A DNA stretch of 11,055 nucleotides, from contig CAYRMJ010000045.1 in the NCBI GenBank assembly GCA_964425415.1, positions 1 to 11,055 of the forward strand. The letters run 5' to 3'. This document shows positions 1 through 5,635 of this stretch, piece by piece (position 1 is the first letter of the stretch; each line of letters begins with the position of its first letter). Source of the stretch: JAADDK01 sp964425415 (GTDB taxonomy: Archaea; Thermoplasmatota; Thermoplasmata; Thermoplasmatales; Aciduliprofundaceae). A program made the translations under genes and the position numbers. The notes under the pieces are model-generated. The model did no database searches and was not told the origin of the DNA. It saw nothing but the letters and a program-made list of their open reading frames with translations.

Positions 1-88
1 GAAACGAAAAGTATCGGTTAAGCGCCTTCACATAATAATTCAATGTCTGCAAACTGACCCCCTGAGAGCGGAGCTTTGCAAAGAACAT
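1..88 (-). CDS. Partial unidentified ORF, N-terminus only, runs off window
   Basis: An open minus-strand frame enters the window edge and starts at ATG 88-86 (or GTG 94-92); an in-frame TAA at 100-98 closes it upstream. Only about 29 residues are visible, beginning MFFAKLRSQGVSLQTLNYYV and continuing with a basic, aromatic-rich stretch. The pattern Lr..G.S..Tl..Yv..lnr...F resembles the start of a tyrosine-recombinase core-binding domain, or a helical segment of a transposase, but this is recognition by eye on a short fragment. An AT-rich TATA-like stretch near 110-118 sits about 25 bp upstream of the ATG, which would fit a leaderless start. It could also be a fragment of a decayed gene. Confidence 0.3.
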   Translation of the reverse strand, partial: MFFAKLRSQGVSLQTLNYYVKALNRYFSF

Positions 89-138
89 GAGCACATTTTA
101 CAAACTGTTAATAATATTACTTAAATTTATGAAATAAA

Positions 139-714
139 TTATCTGTTTTTATCTTTTAATTCAATCTCATACACACAGTGCTCATCACCATGAAATACGC
201 ATTTTGTGTGCTTTACTGTTGCGTTTTTTCCGGACACTTTTATGACTCCTTCTATTCCTCCTAAATTTAACCAGCATATTTCCTCTCCCTTATCATCACA
301 GATTTGATCCAAAGTTATTATTATTTTATTTTCATTTTTAATTAAACTACCCTTAAAGACTCCTTCAAAACTTTCCTGTTCCCATGCTTTTAGAAGGGTA
401 AGGAACGTTTTTTCTAAAGGACGTTTTTGCGTTATGTAATTAACAAAAAAGTTTCCTTCCATGGTAGATTCAACAACAGATCTACCAGCATTTATGAATC
501 CAAGCTCTTCCTTCCCTTTGTTTTTCTTTAAAAGCTCATTATATATGGCCCTCATCCAAGAGTACGGATAGTATCTTCCATCTTTTAAATCTTCCATCTT
601 AAATGGTAATTTAAGGCTTTCTATATACAATTTTCCCCATTTTTTCTGCATGTAGTAAAGCAGCCCCTTTATCAAGCTTCCTTTTATTTTGCAATTATTT
701 GTGTCATTAATCAT
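139..714 (-). CDS. Stand-alone V4R/HNOB-like ligand-binding domain protein
   Basis: A 191-residue soluble protein with no obvious signal peptide or membrane segment. The N-terminal part (about 10-85) has the helical layout kGSlikgll...YYPYSWM...iynel...GR seen in heme-NO-binding-like and DUF2378-like proteins. The C-terminus has TKCVFHGDEHCVYEIEL (residues 170-186), matching the V4R signature in which two cysteines (C172 and C180) flank a Gly-Asp turn before the last strand. V4R domains bind small hydrophobic ligands or metal and usually act as sensors fused to output domains; here no output domain is attached. The start is supported by a TATA-like box near 744-753, about 35 bp upstream of the ATG, giving a leader of only about 9 nt. 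The family assignment is by motif memory; the ligand is unknown. Confidence 0.6.
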   Translation of the reverse strand: MINDTNNCKIKGSLIKGLLYYMQKKWGKLYIESLKLPFKMEDLKDGRYYPYSWMRAIYNELLKKNKGKEELGFINAGRSVVESTMEGNFFVNYITQKRPLEKTFLTLLKAWEQESFEGVFKGSLIKNENKIIITLDQICDDKGEEICWLNLGGIEGVIKVSGKNATVKHTKCVFHGDEHCVYEIELKDKNR

Positions 715-743
715 GATATCTCAATTGCCCTAAATACTTACGC

Positions 744-753
744 ATATATATAC
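744..753 (-). promoter_or_regulatory. TATA box for the V4R-like gene
   Basis: Read on the minus strand this is GTATATATAT, an archaeal TATA-like element centred near 748. Initiation about 25 bp downstream would fall near 723, leaving a very short leader before the ATG at 714. The rest of the 715-884 gap is strongly AT-rich, and no further gene is seen in it. Confidence 0.45.
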
Positions 754-872
754 TTTATTCAAACTATATTATATAAAAATAAAGTATACTATTTAATTTT
801 CTTACAAATACTAATAAAATTTAATAAAAATATATTTTTGCTTTATATCACACAACGTCAAATCATTATTGT

Positions 873-877
873 AAAAA
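873..877 (-). terminator. Possible T-tract terminator after the Sm-like pair
   Basis: On the minus strand a run of five T follows the stop codon of the second small membrane protein by about 8 nt. Archaeal termination often uses T-rich tracts without a hairpin. In such AT-rich DNA this is weak support. Confidence 0.25.
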
Positions 878-884
878 CCAATCT

Positions 885-1193
885 CTATAAAAATAATGTA
901 ATTATACCTATGGTAAATCCTATAATCAAAGGATAACACGGATCCTTATCCACATGCCTCTCAACGGCCAGCTTGCGAAATCTAAAAATTTTTGAATTTG
1001 CCACGATAGTAAATATGTCTCTCTTCACCACTATTTTTTTGTTCGCATAAACACGCCCGTCCGGAGTGAGTGTCAGGGCATGCATCATCGTTAAAAAAGC
1101 CTCATCTTCATTCACAATTCTTCCAAAAAGGAATGTGGAATCGTCCAGCTCAATAAGTACATCTGTGTTTTCAAATTTCTCCATGTACCTCAC
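885..1193 (-). CDS. Small tail-anchored protein with Sm/SH3-like barrel (second of pair)
   Basis: The product is 102 residues when started at GTG 1193-1191. That start overlaps the upstream stop in a GTGA arrangement and has GAGGTG at 1205-1200 about 6 nt ahead, so translational coupling is likely. The ATG at 1184-1182 is an alternative start. Residues 11-36 (DVLIELDDSTFLFGRIVNED and on) and 53-63 (KIVVKRDIFTI) resemble Sm1- and Sm2-type strands of an LSm barrel, the latter like the family's v..R.d.I..I motif. Residues about 87-102 form a short hydrophobic C-terminal anchor ending at the stop. The most likely topology is a cytosolic barrel with the tail in the membrane. The upstream gene has the same plan and similar length. 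Function is unknown; RNA or protein binding at the membrane is a guess. Confidence 0.6.
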   Translation of the reverse strand: MRYMEKFENTDVLIELDDSTFLFGRIVNEDEAFLTMMHALTLTPDGRVYANKKIVVKRDIFTIVANSKIFRFRKLAVERHVDKDPCYPLIIGFTIGIITLFL

Positions 1194-1480
1194 GTCAACC
1201 ACCTCATCGCAAGCCCGATTCCTGCGGCACCCAGCAAAATGGCAAAGTAGGTGAGAATGAATTTCCACTTTGTTTTATTGATTTCCCTTTTTATGTCTGA
1301 ATCCATGTATTCTCTTTCCTTTTCAGAGATGTACATCCCCTCGTCCCACGGCACAGCATACCTCTCCTCATTGTTCATCACTATAATGGTTTCATTGTCC
1401 ACATCCTCAATCACTCCTTCATAAATGCGAGTGCTGGTGTGAATGACTGCACCATGGCCAATGAATGCTCTAATATCCAT
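1190..1480 (-). CDS. Small tail-anchored protein with Sm/SH3-like barrel (first of pair)
   Basis: The product is 96 residues when started at ATG 1480, or 102 from ATG 1498. The later start is preferred because the TATA box at 1505-1512 lies only about 10 bp from the 1498 codon but about 28 bp from 1480, which would give a nearly leaderless mRNA. From the 1480 start, residues about 8-45 (GHGAVIHTSTRIYEGVIEDV then IIV and RYAVPW) alternate as in an LSm or SH3-like barrel. A charged linker (about 53-72, rich in E, K, R and D) leads to a transmembrane segment at about 73-95 (FILTYFAILLGAAGIGLAM). No signal peptide is present, so it is a tail-anchored protein. The stop overlaps the GTG of the next gene. 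Family not recognised; the fold is inferred from strand pattern only. Confidence 0.6.
   Translation of the reverse strand: MDIRAFIGHGAVIHTSTRIYEGVIEDVDNETIIVMNNEERYAVPWDEGMYISEKEREYMDSDIKREINKTKWKFILTYFAILLGAAGIGLAMRWLT
1200..1205 (-). promoter_or_regulatory. Ribosome binding site deciding the GTG start at 1193
   Basis: GAGGTG on the minus strand lies inside the end of the upstream gene and 6 nt ahead of GTG 1193-1191. It matches the archaeal SD GGAGGTGAT and is too far (about 15 nt) from ATG 1184, so it favours the GTG start. Confidence 0.5.
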
Positions 1481-1503
1481 TTCTCTACACTCTTCCATTC
1501 AAA

Positions 1504-1517
1504 GTATATAAATATAC
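1504..1517 (-). promoter_or_regulatory. TATA box for the Sm-like pair, within an inverted repeat
   Basis: The minus strand contains TTTATATA at 1512-1505. It sits inside a symmetric GTATAT-aa-ATATAC sequence at 1504-1517. About 25 bp downstream initiation falls near 1483, next to the ATG at 1480. The remainder of the 144-bp divergent gap up to 1642 shows no gene. Confidence 0.5.
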
Positions 1518-1604
1518 TGCCGAAGTTTTACTTTTATTCTTATATCTCATAAGTTCTAATTTCAAACAAAAGCCCTACAATTCATATTATCAAAAATGAA
1601 AATG

Positions 1605-1612
1605 TTTTTATT
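1605..1612 (+). promoter_or_regulatory. Possible TATA box for the winged-helix gene
   Basis: GTTTTTATT at 1604-1612 is T-rich and about 25 bp upstream of a start near 1634. That would place the GGAG at 1635-1638 at the very 5' end of the mRNA, 4 nt before ATG 1643. Confidence 0.35.
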
Positions 1613-1642
1613 GGATAAGAGCATAGTTAATGATGGAGAGGA

Positions 1643-1942
1643 ATGAATGCGAAACGGCTCACTCTAGCTGATCAGGTTCTGCTTCATCTGGCCACGCACC
1701 AGATAAGGGAGTACGATTTTGGATATGTTGCTCCTCCGGAACTCACGCAGGATGGAATAGCAAATGCTCTCGGAATCGGCAGAAATAACATACCCAGAAT
1801 TTTAAAAAAATTGATGAAAGATGGGCTTATTGAGGAGAAGAAAGCACATGTTCATGGTGCGAAGCATCGCCGCAAAGTTTATATATTAACTCCAAAAGGC
1901 TTTCTAAAAGTCATAGAGCTAAGAGAGGAGTACGGAAAATAA
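1643..1942 (+). CDS. Small winged-helix DNA-binding protein
   Basis: A 99-residue protein made almost entirely of one winged helix-turn-helix. Residues 33-48 (ELTQDGIANALGIGRN) and 49-64 (NIPRILKKLMKDGLIE) form the HTH with its recognition helix. Residues 66-84 (KKAHVHGAKHRRKVYILTPK) form the basic wing. The phrase ELTQ.GIA..LGI....pr.LkkL...GL is familiar from the N-terminal winged helix of larger archaeal ATPase or TPR regulators, but here it stands alone and stops soon after the wing. It probably binds DNA as a homodimer and represses or activates nearby genes; the targets are unknown. It is followed after 37 bp by the small gene ahead of purN in another frame, so this is not a simple truncation of a longer reading frame. 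GGAG at 1635-1638 supports the start. Confidence 0.75.
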   Translation: MNAKRLTLADQVLLHLATHQIREYDFGYVAPPELTQDGIANALGIGRNNIPRILKKLMKDGLIEEKKAHVHGAKHRRKVYILTPKGFLKVIELREEYGK

Positions 1943-1979
1943 CAAAAAATAAATAACTGCCAACCATTTCTTAAATGTA

Positions 1980-2273
1980 ATGAAAATAATGCAAGACTCA
2001 GAATCCATTGAGATACGATTCACATCAAGAAGCACATTGTTGATTGACCTAAAGCAAAATCAAATTGTGTTTGGAAGCAGAAAAGTTGACTTTTCCCAAG
2101 TGCGTGGGTTTTGGAAGAACTATGTTGTTCGTAGAAAAAAGAAGAGATACTATGTTGTTCTTCTAACCAATTCATGGATGGACAGAATCACTCCGGAAAT
2201 TGATGAATACGATGCTGATGAGATTATAAAGGCTCTTATTGAAGTATTTGGAGATGATAAATATGCGAGATGA
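1980..2273 (+). CDS. Small protein of unknown function upstream of purN
   Basis: A 97-residue soluble protein, family not recognised. It begins with alternating strands (residues about 8-27, IEIRFTSRSTLLIDLKQNQI, then a second set through YVVRRKKKRYYVVLL). It ends with an acidic helix (about 77-92, IDEYDADEIIKALIEVF). Seven or so strands followed by one C-terminal helix is the layout of a small PH-like domain, but this is inference from strand pattern. A very basic loop, RRKKKR, lies at about 51-56. ATG 1980 is used here; ATG 1989 in the same frame is equally possible. The 3' end overlaps the purN start by 11 nt and contains the purN ribosome binding site, so the two genes are coupled. Confidence 0.65.
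   Translation: MKIMQDSESIEIRFTSRSTLLIDLKQNQIVFGSRKVDFSQVRGFWKNYVVRRKKKRYYVVLLTNSWMDRITPEIDEYDADEIIKALIEVFGDDKYAR
2250..2258 (+). promoter_or_regulatory. Strong ribosome binding site for purN
   Basis: GGAGATGAT differs by one base from the ideal archaeal SD GGAGGTGAT and ends 4 nt before ATG 2263. This selects 2263 over the in-frame upstream codons at 2239 and 2254 and lies inside the preceding gene. Confidence 0.65.
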
Positions 2274-3219
2274 ACTGAAAATTATTGCGGACATCTTCTA
2301 CGCAAAAATAGTTGAACCTTCTCACCATTTGAACATAAATTGGTTAAGAAAAGAATTTTTGAATTTGGGGATAAAAGACGAAAATATTGAGCATCTTTAC
2401 ATTCTCAACGCGCCACTCAGCAGAGAGGTGTGGTATTATACTCTCTTGAAAATGTACGAAGAGAAAAAATTAGATGCTTTTTTAAATGCGGTGCAGGAGA
2501 GGATTGGCGTTGTGGATTTAGGGACTGCGGAGCAATACTTGGAATCACTTGGATTGTGCCATAAAGATGGAAAATTCAAATTGAAAACCTTTAACATTGC
2601 GGTGCTCGTTTCTGGACGCGGTACAAATCTCCAAGCGATAATTGACGCAATAAACAACGGAAAAATAAACGGAAAAATAGTGGCGGTCATATCCAATAAA
2701 AAGAATGCTCTTGCATTAAAAAGAGCGGAAATGGCGGGCATAGAGACATTTTATGTGCCATCTAAAAAGGGTATTGAGAGAGAGAATTACGACAGGCAAC
2801 TTGCAGAAATTATAGATTCAAAAAATGTGCAACTGATTGTTTTAGCAGGGTTCATGAGAATATTGTCTCCGTGGTTTGTAAAAAAGTATAAAAATAAAAT
2901 TATTAACATTCATCCTTCATTGCTTCCATCTTTCGCGGGATTGCATGGAGATGATGTGCATCGCGCAGTTTTGGAATACGGCGCAAAGGTCTCAGGATGT
3001 ACGGTGCATTTTGTAACTGAGGAAGTGGATAACGGACCAATAATAGTGCAGAGATGCGTTGAAGTGAAGGACAATGATACCCCTGAAACATTGGCGGAAA
3101 GAGTTCTCACTGAGGAACATATTGCCATCGTGGAGGCAATCAAGATGATATCAGAAGGTGCAATTACGCTCAAAGGAAGGCGTGTGGTGAGAAAAAACAT
3201 AGATTATGTTGAAAAATAA
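2263..3219 (+). CDS. purN: Phosphoribosylglycinamide formyltransferase with extra N-terminal domain
   Basis: GAR transformylase transfers a formyl group from 10-formyl-tetrahydrofolate to glycinamide ribonucleotide, the third step of purine synthesis, in the cytosol. The 318-residue product has the PurN domain at about 110-315: SGRGTNL (117-123) for phosphate binding, LAGFMRILSP (194-203), NIHPSLLP (215-222) with the catalytic Asn215 and His217, and VDNGPI (255-260) with catalytic Asp256. E. coli PurN is about 212 residues. The first 110 residues here are additional, mostly helical, and end in LLKMYEEKKLDAFLNAVQER (61-80), a layout similar to EAD1/death-like adaptor domains. No stop or frame break separates the two parts. 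The start follows the strong SD at 2250-2258. It is cotranscribed with the small gene before it and followed by a T-run. PurN assignment is certain; the extension is not identified. Confidence 0.93.
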   Translation: MRDELKIIADIFYAKIVEPSHHLNINWLRKEFLNLGIKDENIEHLYILNAPLSREVWYYTLLKMYEEKKLDAFLNAVQERIGVVDLGTAEQYLESLGLCHKDGKFKLKTFNIAVLVSGRGTNLQAIIDAINNGKINGKIVAVISNKKNALALKRAEMAGIETFYVPSKKGIERENYDRQLAEIIDSKNVQLIVLAGFMRILSPWFVKKYKNKIINIHPSLLPSFAGLHGDDVHRAVLEYGAKVSGCTVHFVTEEVDNGPIIVQRCVEVKDNDTPETLAERVLTEEHIAIVEAIKMISEGAITLKGRRVVRKNIDYVEK

Positions 3220-3226
3220 TTTTTAC
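3219..3226 (+). terminator. Possible T-tract terminator after purN
   Basis: The purN stop is followed at once by ATTTTTA on the plus strand, a plausible archaeal oligo-T terminator. It separates purN from the MTAP promoter about 45 bp further on. No hairpin is seen. Confidence 0.3.
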
Positions 3227-3270
3227 TCACTCTAAACTGCATCACATATTAAAATTTACAAAGTTAACCT

Positions 3271-3278
3271 TTTTATGG
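3271..3278 (+). promoter_or_regulatory. Possible TATA box for the MTAP operon
   Basis: TTTTATGG is centred near 3274, giving initiation near 3299. The GGTGG just before the ATG at 3308 (within the G-rich stretch 3294-3303) would then act as the ribosome binding site on a leader of about 9 nt. Confidence 0.35.
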
Positions 3279-3307
3279 CACGACAATATTAGGGGTGTGG
3301 TGGTACC

Positions 3308-4093
3308 ATGCCAAGAATAGGTATAATCGGTGGTTCTGGGGTTTACGGAGTGTTCAATCCGAAGAAGAAAGTGAAGGTTCACACGCCCTACGGGGTACCG
3401 TCTGGAGAGGTGGAAATAGGCGATATAGAGGGTGTGGAAATTGCATTTATACCACGCCATGGAAAGGGGCACCGAATACCACCTCACAGAGTCAACTATA
3501 GGGCAAACATACATGCACTCAAAACGCTGAAGGTGGAGAGAGTGATTGGCATCACAGCCGTGGGTTCTCTGCGGAAAGAGTACCGACCGGGAGATGTAGT
3601 AATACCTGATCAGTATATTGATTTCACCAAAAATAGGGAATACACATTTTACGACGGTCCCAAGGTTGCTCACATCAGCATGGCAGATCCATTCTGCCCT
3701 GAACTCAGAAAGATTTTCATAGAAGTTTCCAGGTATTTTGAATACTACCTGAGATACAAAACTCATGATAAGGGCACTTATGTTTGCATTGAAGGCCCCA
3801 GATTTTCCACTCGTGCAGAATCACACATGTTCAGACAATTTGCCCATATTATCGGAATGACACTCGTTCCAGAGGTTCAATTGGCGAGAGAGCTGGAAAT
3901 GTGCTACGTGAACATATCAACCATAACCGATTACGATGTGTGGGCCGAGCATCCAGTAACAACGGAAGAGGTTATGAGAATGATGAAATCCAACGAAGAA
4001 AAAATAAAGAGAATACTTCACGAAGCCATTCCTCGCATACCCGAAGAGAGAAACTGCCCGTGCAAAGATGCCCTGAAAGGCGCGGTTATATGA
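3308..4093 (+). CDS. mtnP: S-methyl-5'-thioadenosine phosphorylase
   Basis: Cleaves methylthioadenosine with phosphate to adenine and methylthioribose-1-phosphate, recycling a by-product of polyamine synthesis; cytosolic. The 261-residue length fits the family. The N-terminal IGIIGGSGVYG (4-14) binds phosphate, PRHGKGHRIPPHRVNYRANI (49-68) and GITAVGSLR (81-89) are core motifs, and EGPRFSTRAE lies mid-protein. TITDYDVWAEHPV supplies Asp residues expected to contact the adenine amino group, favouring MTA/6-aminopurine over inosine substrates. The C-terminus has CPC (Cys250, Cys252), the CxC pair known from hyperthermophilic archaeal MTA phosphorylases, where it helps thermal stability. It starts a run with the flippase (ATGA overlap) and the TctA-like permease. 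A related purine phosphorylase specificity cannot be excluded. Confidence 0.9.
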   Translation: MPRIGIIGGSGVYGVFNPKKKVKVHTPYGVPSGEVEIGDIEGVEIAFIPRHGKGHRIPPHRVNYRANIHALKTLKVERVIGITAVGSLRKEYRPGDVVIPDQYIDFTKNREYTFYDGPKVAHISMADPFCPELRKIFIEVSRYFEYYLRYKTHDKGTYVCIEGPRFSTRAESHMFRQFAHIIGMTLVPEVQLARELEMCYVNISTITDYDVWAEHPVTTEEVMRMMKSNEEKIKRILHEAIPRIPEERNCPCKDALKGAVI

Positions 4094-5634
4094 GCCAATC
4101 AAAATCGCTATCTTTAAAATCTCTTTTTGTCTTACTTTATAATTTCACGGGAGGAATAGTTGGTTATGTGACAATGTTCTTTGCGCTAAAATTTGTGGGG
4201 CAGACTGCATGGGGTATTTTGGGGTCTGCAATTGCAATATCCGGATTGTTGGGCATAATAGCAAACTTTGGAACCGAGCAGACGCACATAAAAAAACTAA
4301 CACAAAAAGATAGCTTTGAAGAGTGTATGGGCGCGATGTTCATCCTCAAATCTTTTCTTAGCTTTCTTTTTTTAGGGTTTTCTTTTCTCGCGTTTTTCAT
4401 CTTAGGTGATGTGTTTGGATTTAAATTTGAATCGCCGTATCTTAGAACTGCAACATATATTGCTATTCTGGGAACTTTTTTGGGTTCATTCTCACTTATG
4501 TTTAAAAGCACATATCAGTCAAGAATTCAAGCTCGTAGGTCCATAACCCCTCAATTTGCTCAGTTATTTGTGCAGGATATTTTCATAATTTTGTTCTCCA
4601 TATACTACAAATTCAATCCACAGGAAAATGTGGAATTCGTGGGTGTTTTATTCGCTTTCTCTTTTCTATTAGGGCATTTTGCTAAATTGCTTATGTACTC
4701 TTTATTCGCAGTAAAAGACAATTTCCGATTCAAAAAACCTTCATTTGGGCTAATAAAAGAGTATGTTTTGTTTTCTGTGCCCCTTGCCCTATCTGGATTT
4801 GTAGCGTTAATTCAAGCTTATACGGATAGAACAATGCTTCAGTTCTTCTGGAACTCCACGGAAGTCGGTGGCTATTTTGCAGTACAGAAACTTGCCCTTT
4901 TCATAGTGTACATCGGTGCCTCTCTAACTTTCTTTCTTTTTCCAAAACAATCACAATACTATGAGGAGAGAAAAGAAGATTTTTACAACATAACATACAG
5001 AGCAGAGAGGTATCTCTCAATCATAGCTACACCCTTCGTTTTTTTCATATTTGCTATGGCACCAGAACTGCTAAACATATATCGCTCGTCCATGGTCGCA
5101 TACTCGCTTCCCCTCATAATACTGTCAATTTATGCGTATTTAACTGTGATAATCAGACCTTACAGTTCCCAAATAACCTCTGCAAACAAGCCGGGAGAGC
5201 TTTTAAGGGTGGGACTGTTGCAGGCAACTCTCAATGTGCTTCTAAATGCGATGTTCATTCCCAAATCCTTGCTTGGCGTGCCCATGCTTGGAATGAAGAG
5301 CACCGGTGCGGCACTTGCCACATTGCTCTCTTTTACCGTGGGATTCATATATTTAAGATACAGAATTTACAAAATATTAAAAATGAAATTTAGCAAAAGC
5401 ATTTTACTGCACCTATTTGCAGGAACAATATCCGCGGCACTTGTATTCGGAATTAAGTATATGGGGATATCGCTGAAGCCATGGTATGCCATCGTGATTG
5501 TGTTTTTGATATTTTCAGCAACATACTTATTATTGCTTAAAGCAGTTCATGAAATAAAAGATGAAGATGTGGAACTGATAAAAGATTTGTTAGGTCCATT
5601 TTCAAGATATATATACAAAAAGAACATACGCTAA
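4090..5634 (+). CDS. Wzx-like polysaccharide flippase (MOP superfamily)
   Basis: A 514-residue multi-pass membrane protein with about 14 hydrophobic segments, the count typical for the Wzx/polysaccharide transporter branch of the MOP superfamily. The N-terminus (SLFVLLYNFTGGIVGYVTMF, 11-30) followed by FVGQTAWGILG and IIANFGTEQ is characteristic of archaeal members. A second half-repeat begins near the FSVPLALSGFVALIQAYTDR segment (about 230-250). Such proteins move lipid-linked sugars across the cytoplasmic membrane for surface glycans or N-glycosylation. The ATG at 4090 overlaps the MTAP stop as ATGA; a longer frame upstream is only the shadow of MTAP. No glycosyltransferases are in the window, so the substrate is unknown. 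The TctA-like gene follows after one base. Confidence 0.85.
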   Translation: MSQSKSLSLKSLFVLLYNFTGGIVGYVTMFFALKFVGQTAWGILGSAIAISGLLGIIANFGTEQTHIKKLTQKDSFEECMGAMFILKSFLSFLFLGFSFLAFFILGDVFGFKFESPYLRTATYIAILGTFLGSFSLMFKSTYQSRIQARRSITPQFAQLFVQDIFIILFSIYYKFNPQENVEFVGVLFAFSFLLGHFAKLLMYSLFAVKDNFRFKKPSFGLIKEYVLFSVPLALSGFVALIQAYTDRTMLQFFWNSTEVGGYFAVQKLALFIVYIGASLTFFLFPKQSQYYEERKEDFYNITYRAERYLSIIATPFVFFIFAMAPELLNIYRSSMVAYSLPLIILSIYAYLTVIIRPYSSQITSANKPGELLRVGLLQATLNVLLNAMFIPKSLLGVPMLGMKSTGAALATLLSFTVGFIYLRYRIYKILKMKFSKSILLHLFAGTISAALVFGIKYMGISLKPWYAIVIVFLIFSATYLLLLKAVHEIKDEDVELIKDLLGPFSRYIYKKNIR

Positions 5635-5635
5635 T

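Noticed and set aside
1194..1268. Longer N-terminus for the second Sm-like protein (start at 1268)
   Set aside because: It would overlap the transmembrane coding part of the first gene, and the SD at 1200-1205 points to GTG 1193.
1539..1553. CTTAT-atctc-ATAAG inverted repeat in the divergent region
   Set aside because: Five-base AT-rich arms are expected by chance here and do not sit at a promoter-like distance from either gene.
2119..2160. 12-bp direct repeat ACTATGTTGTTC with a 30-bp period
   Set aside because: Only two copies, inside a coding sequence and in frame (encoding YVV twice); best explained by a small internal duplication or chance.
3242..3766. A 174-codon open frame antisense to the MTAP gene
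   Set aside because: MTAP is unmistakable on the other strand; the antisense product is low-complexity in structure, has no known motif and spans the MTAP promoter.
3901..4089. Upstream extension of the flippase frame
   Set aside because: It lies wholly inside MTAP, and the extension is basic and unlike a membrane-protein start; ATG 4090 overlaps the MTAP stop neatly.
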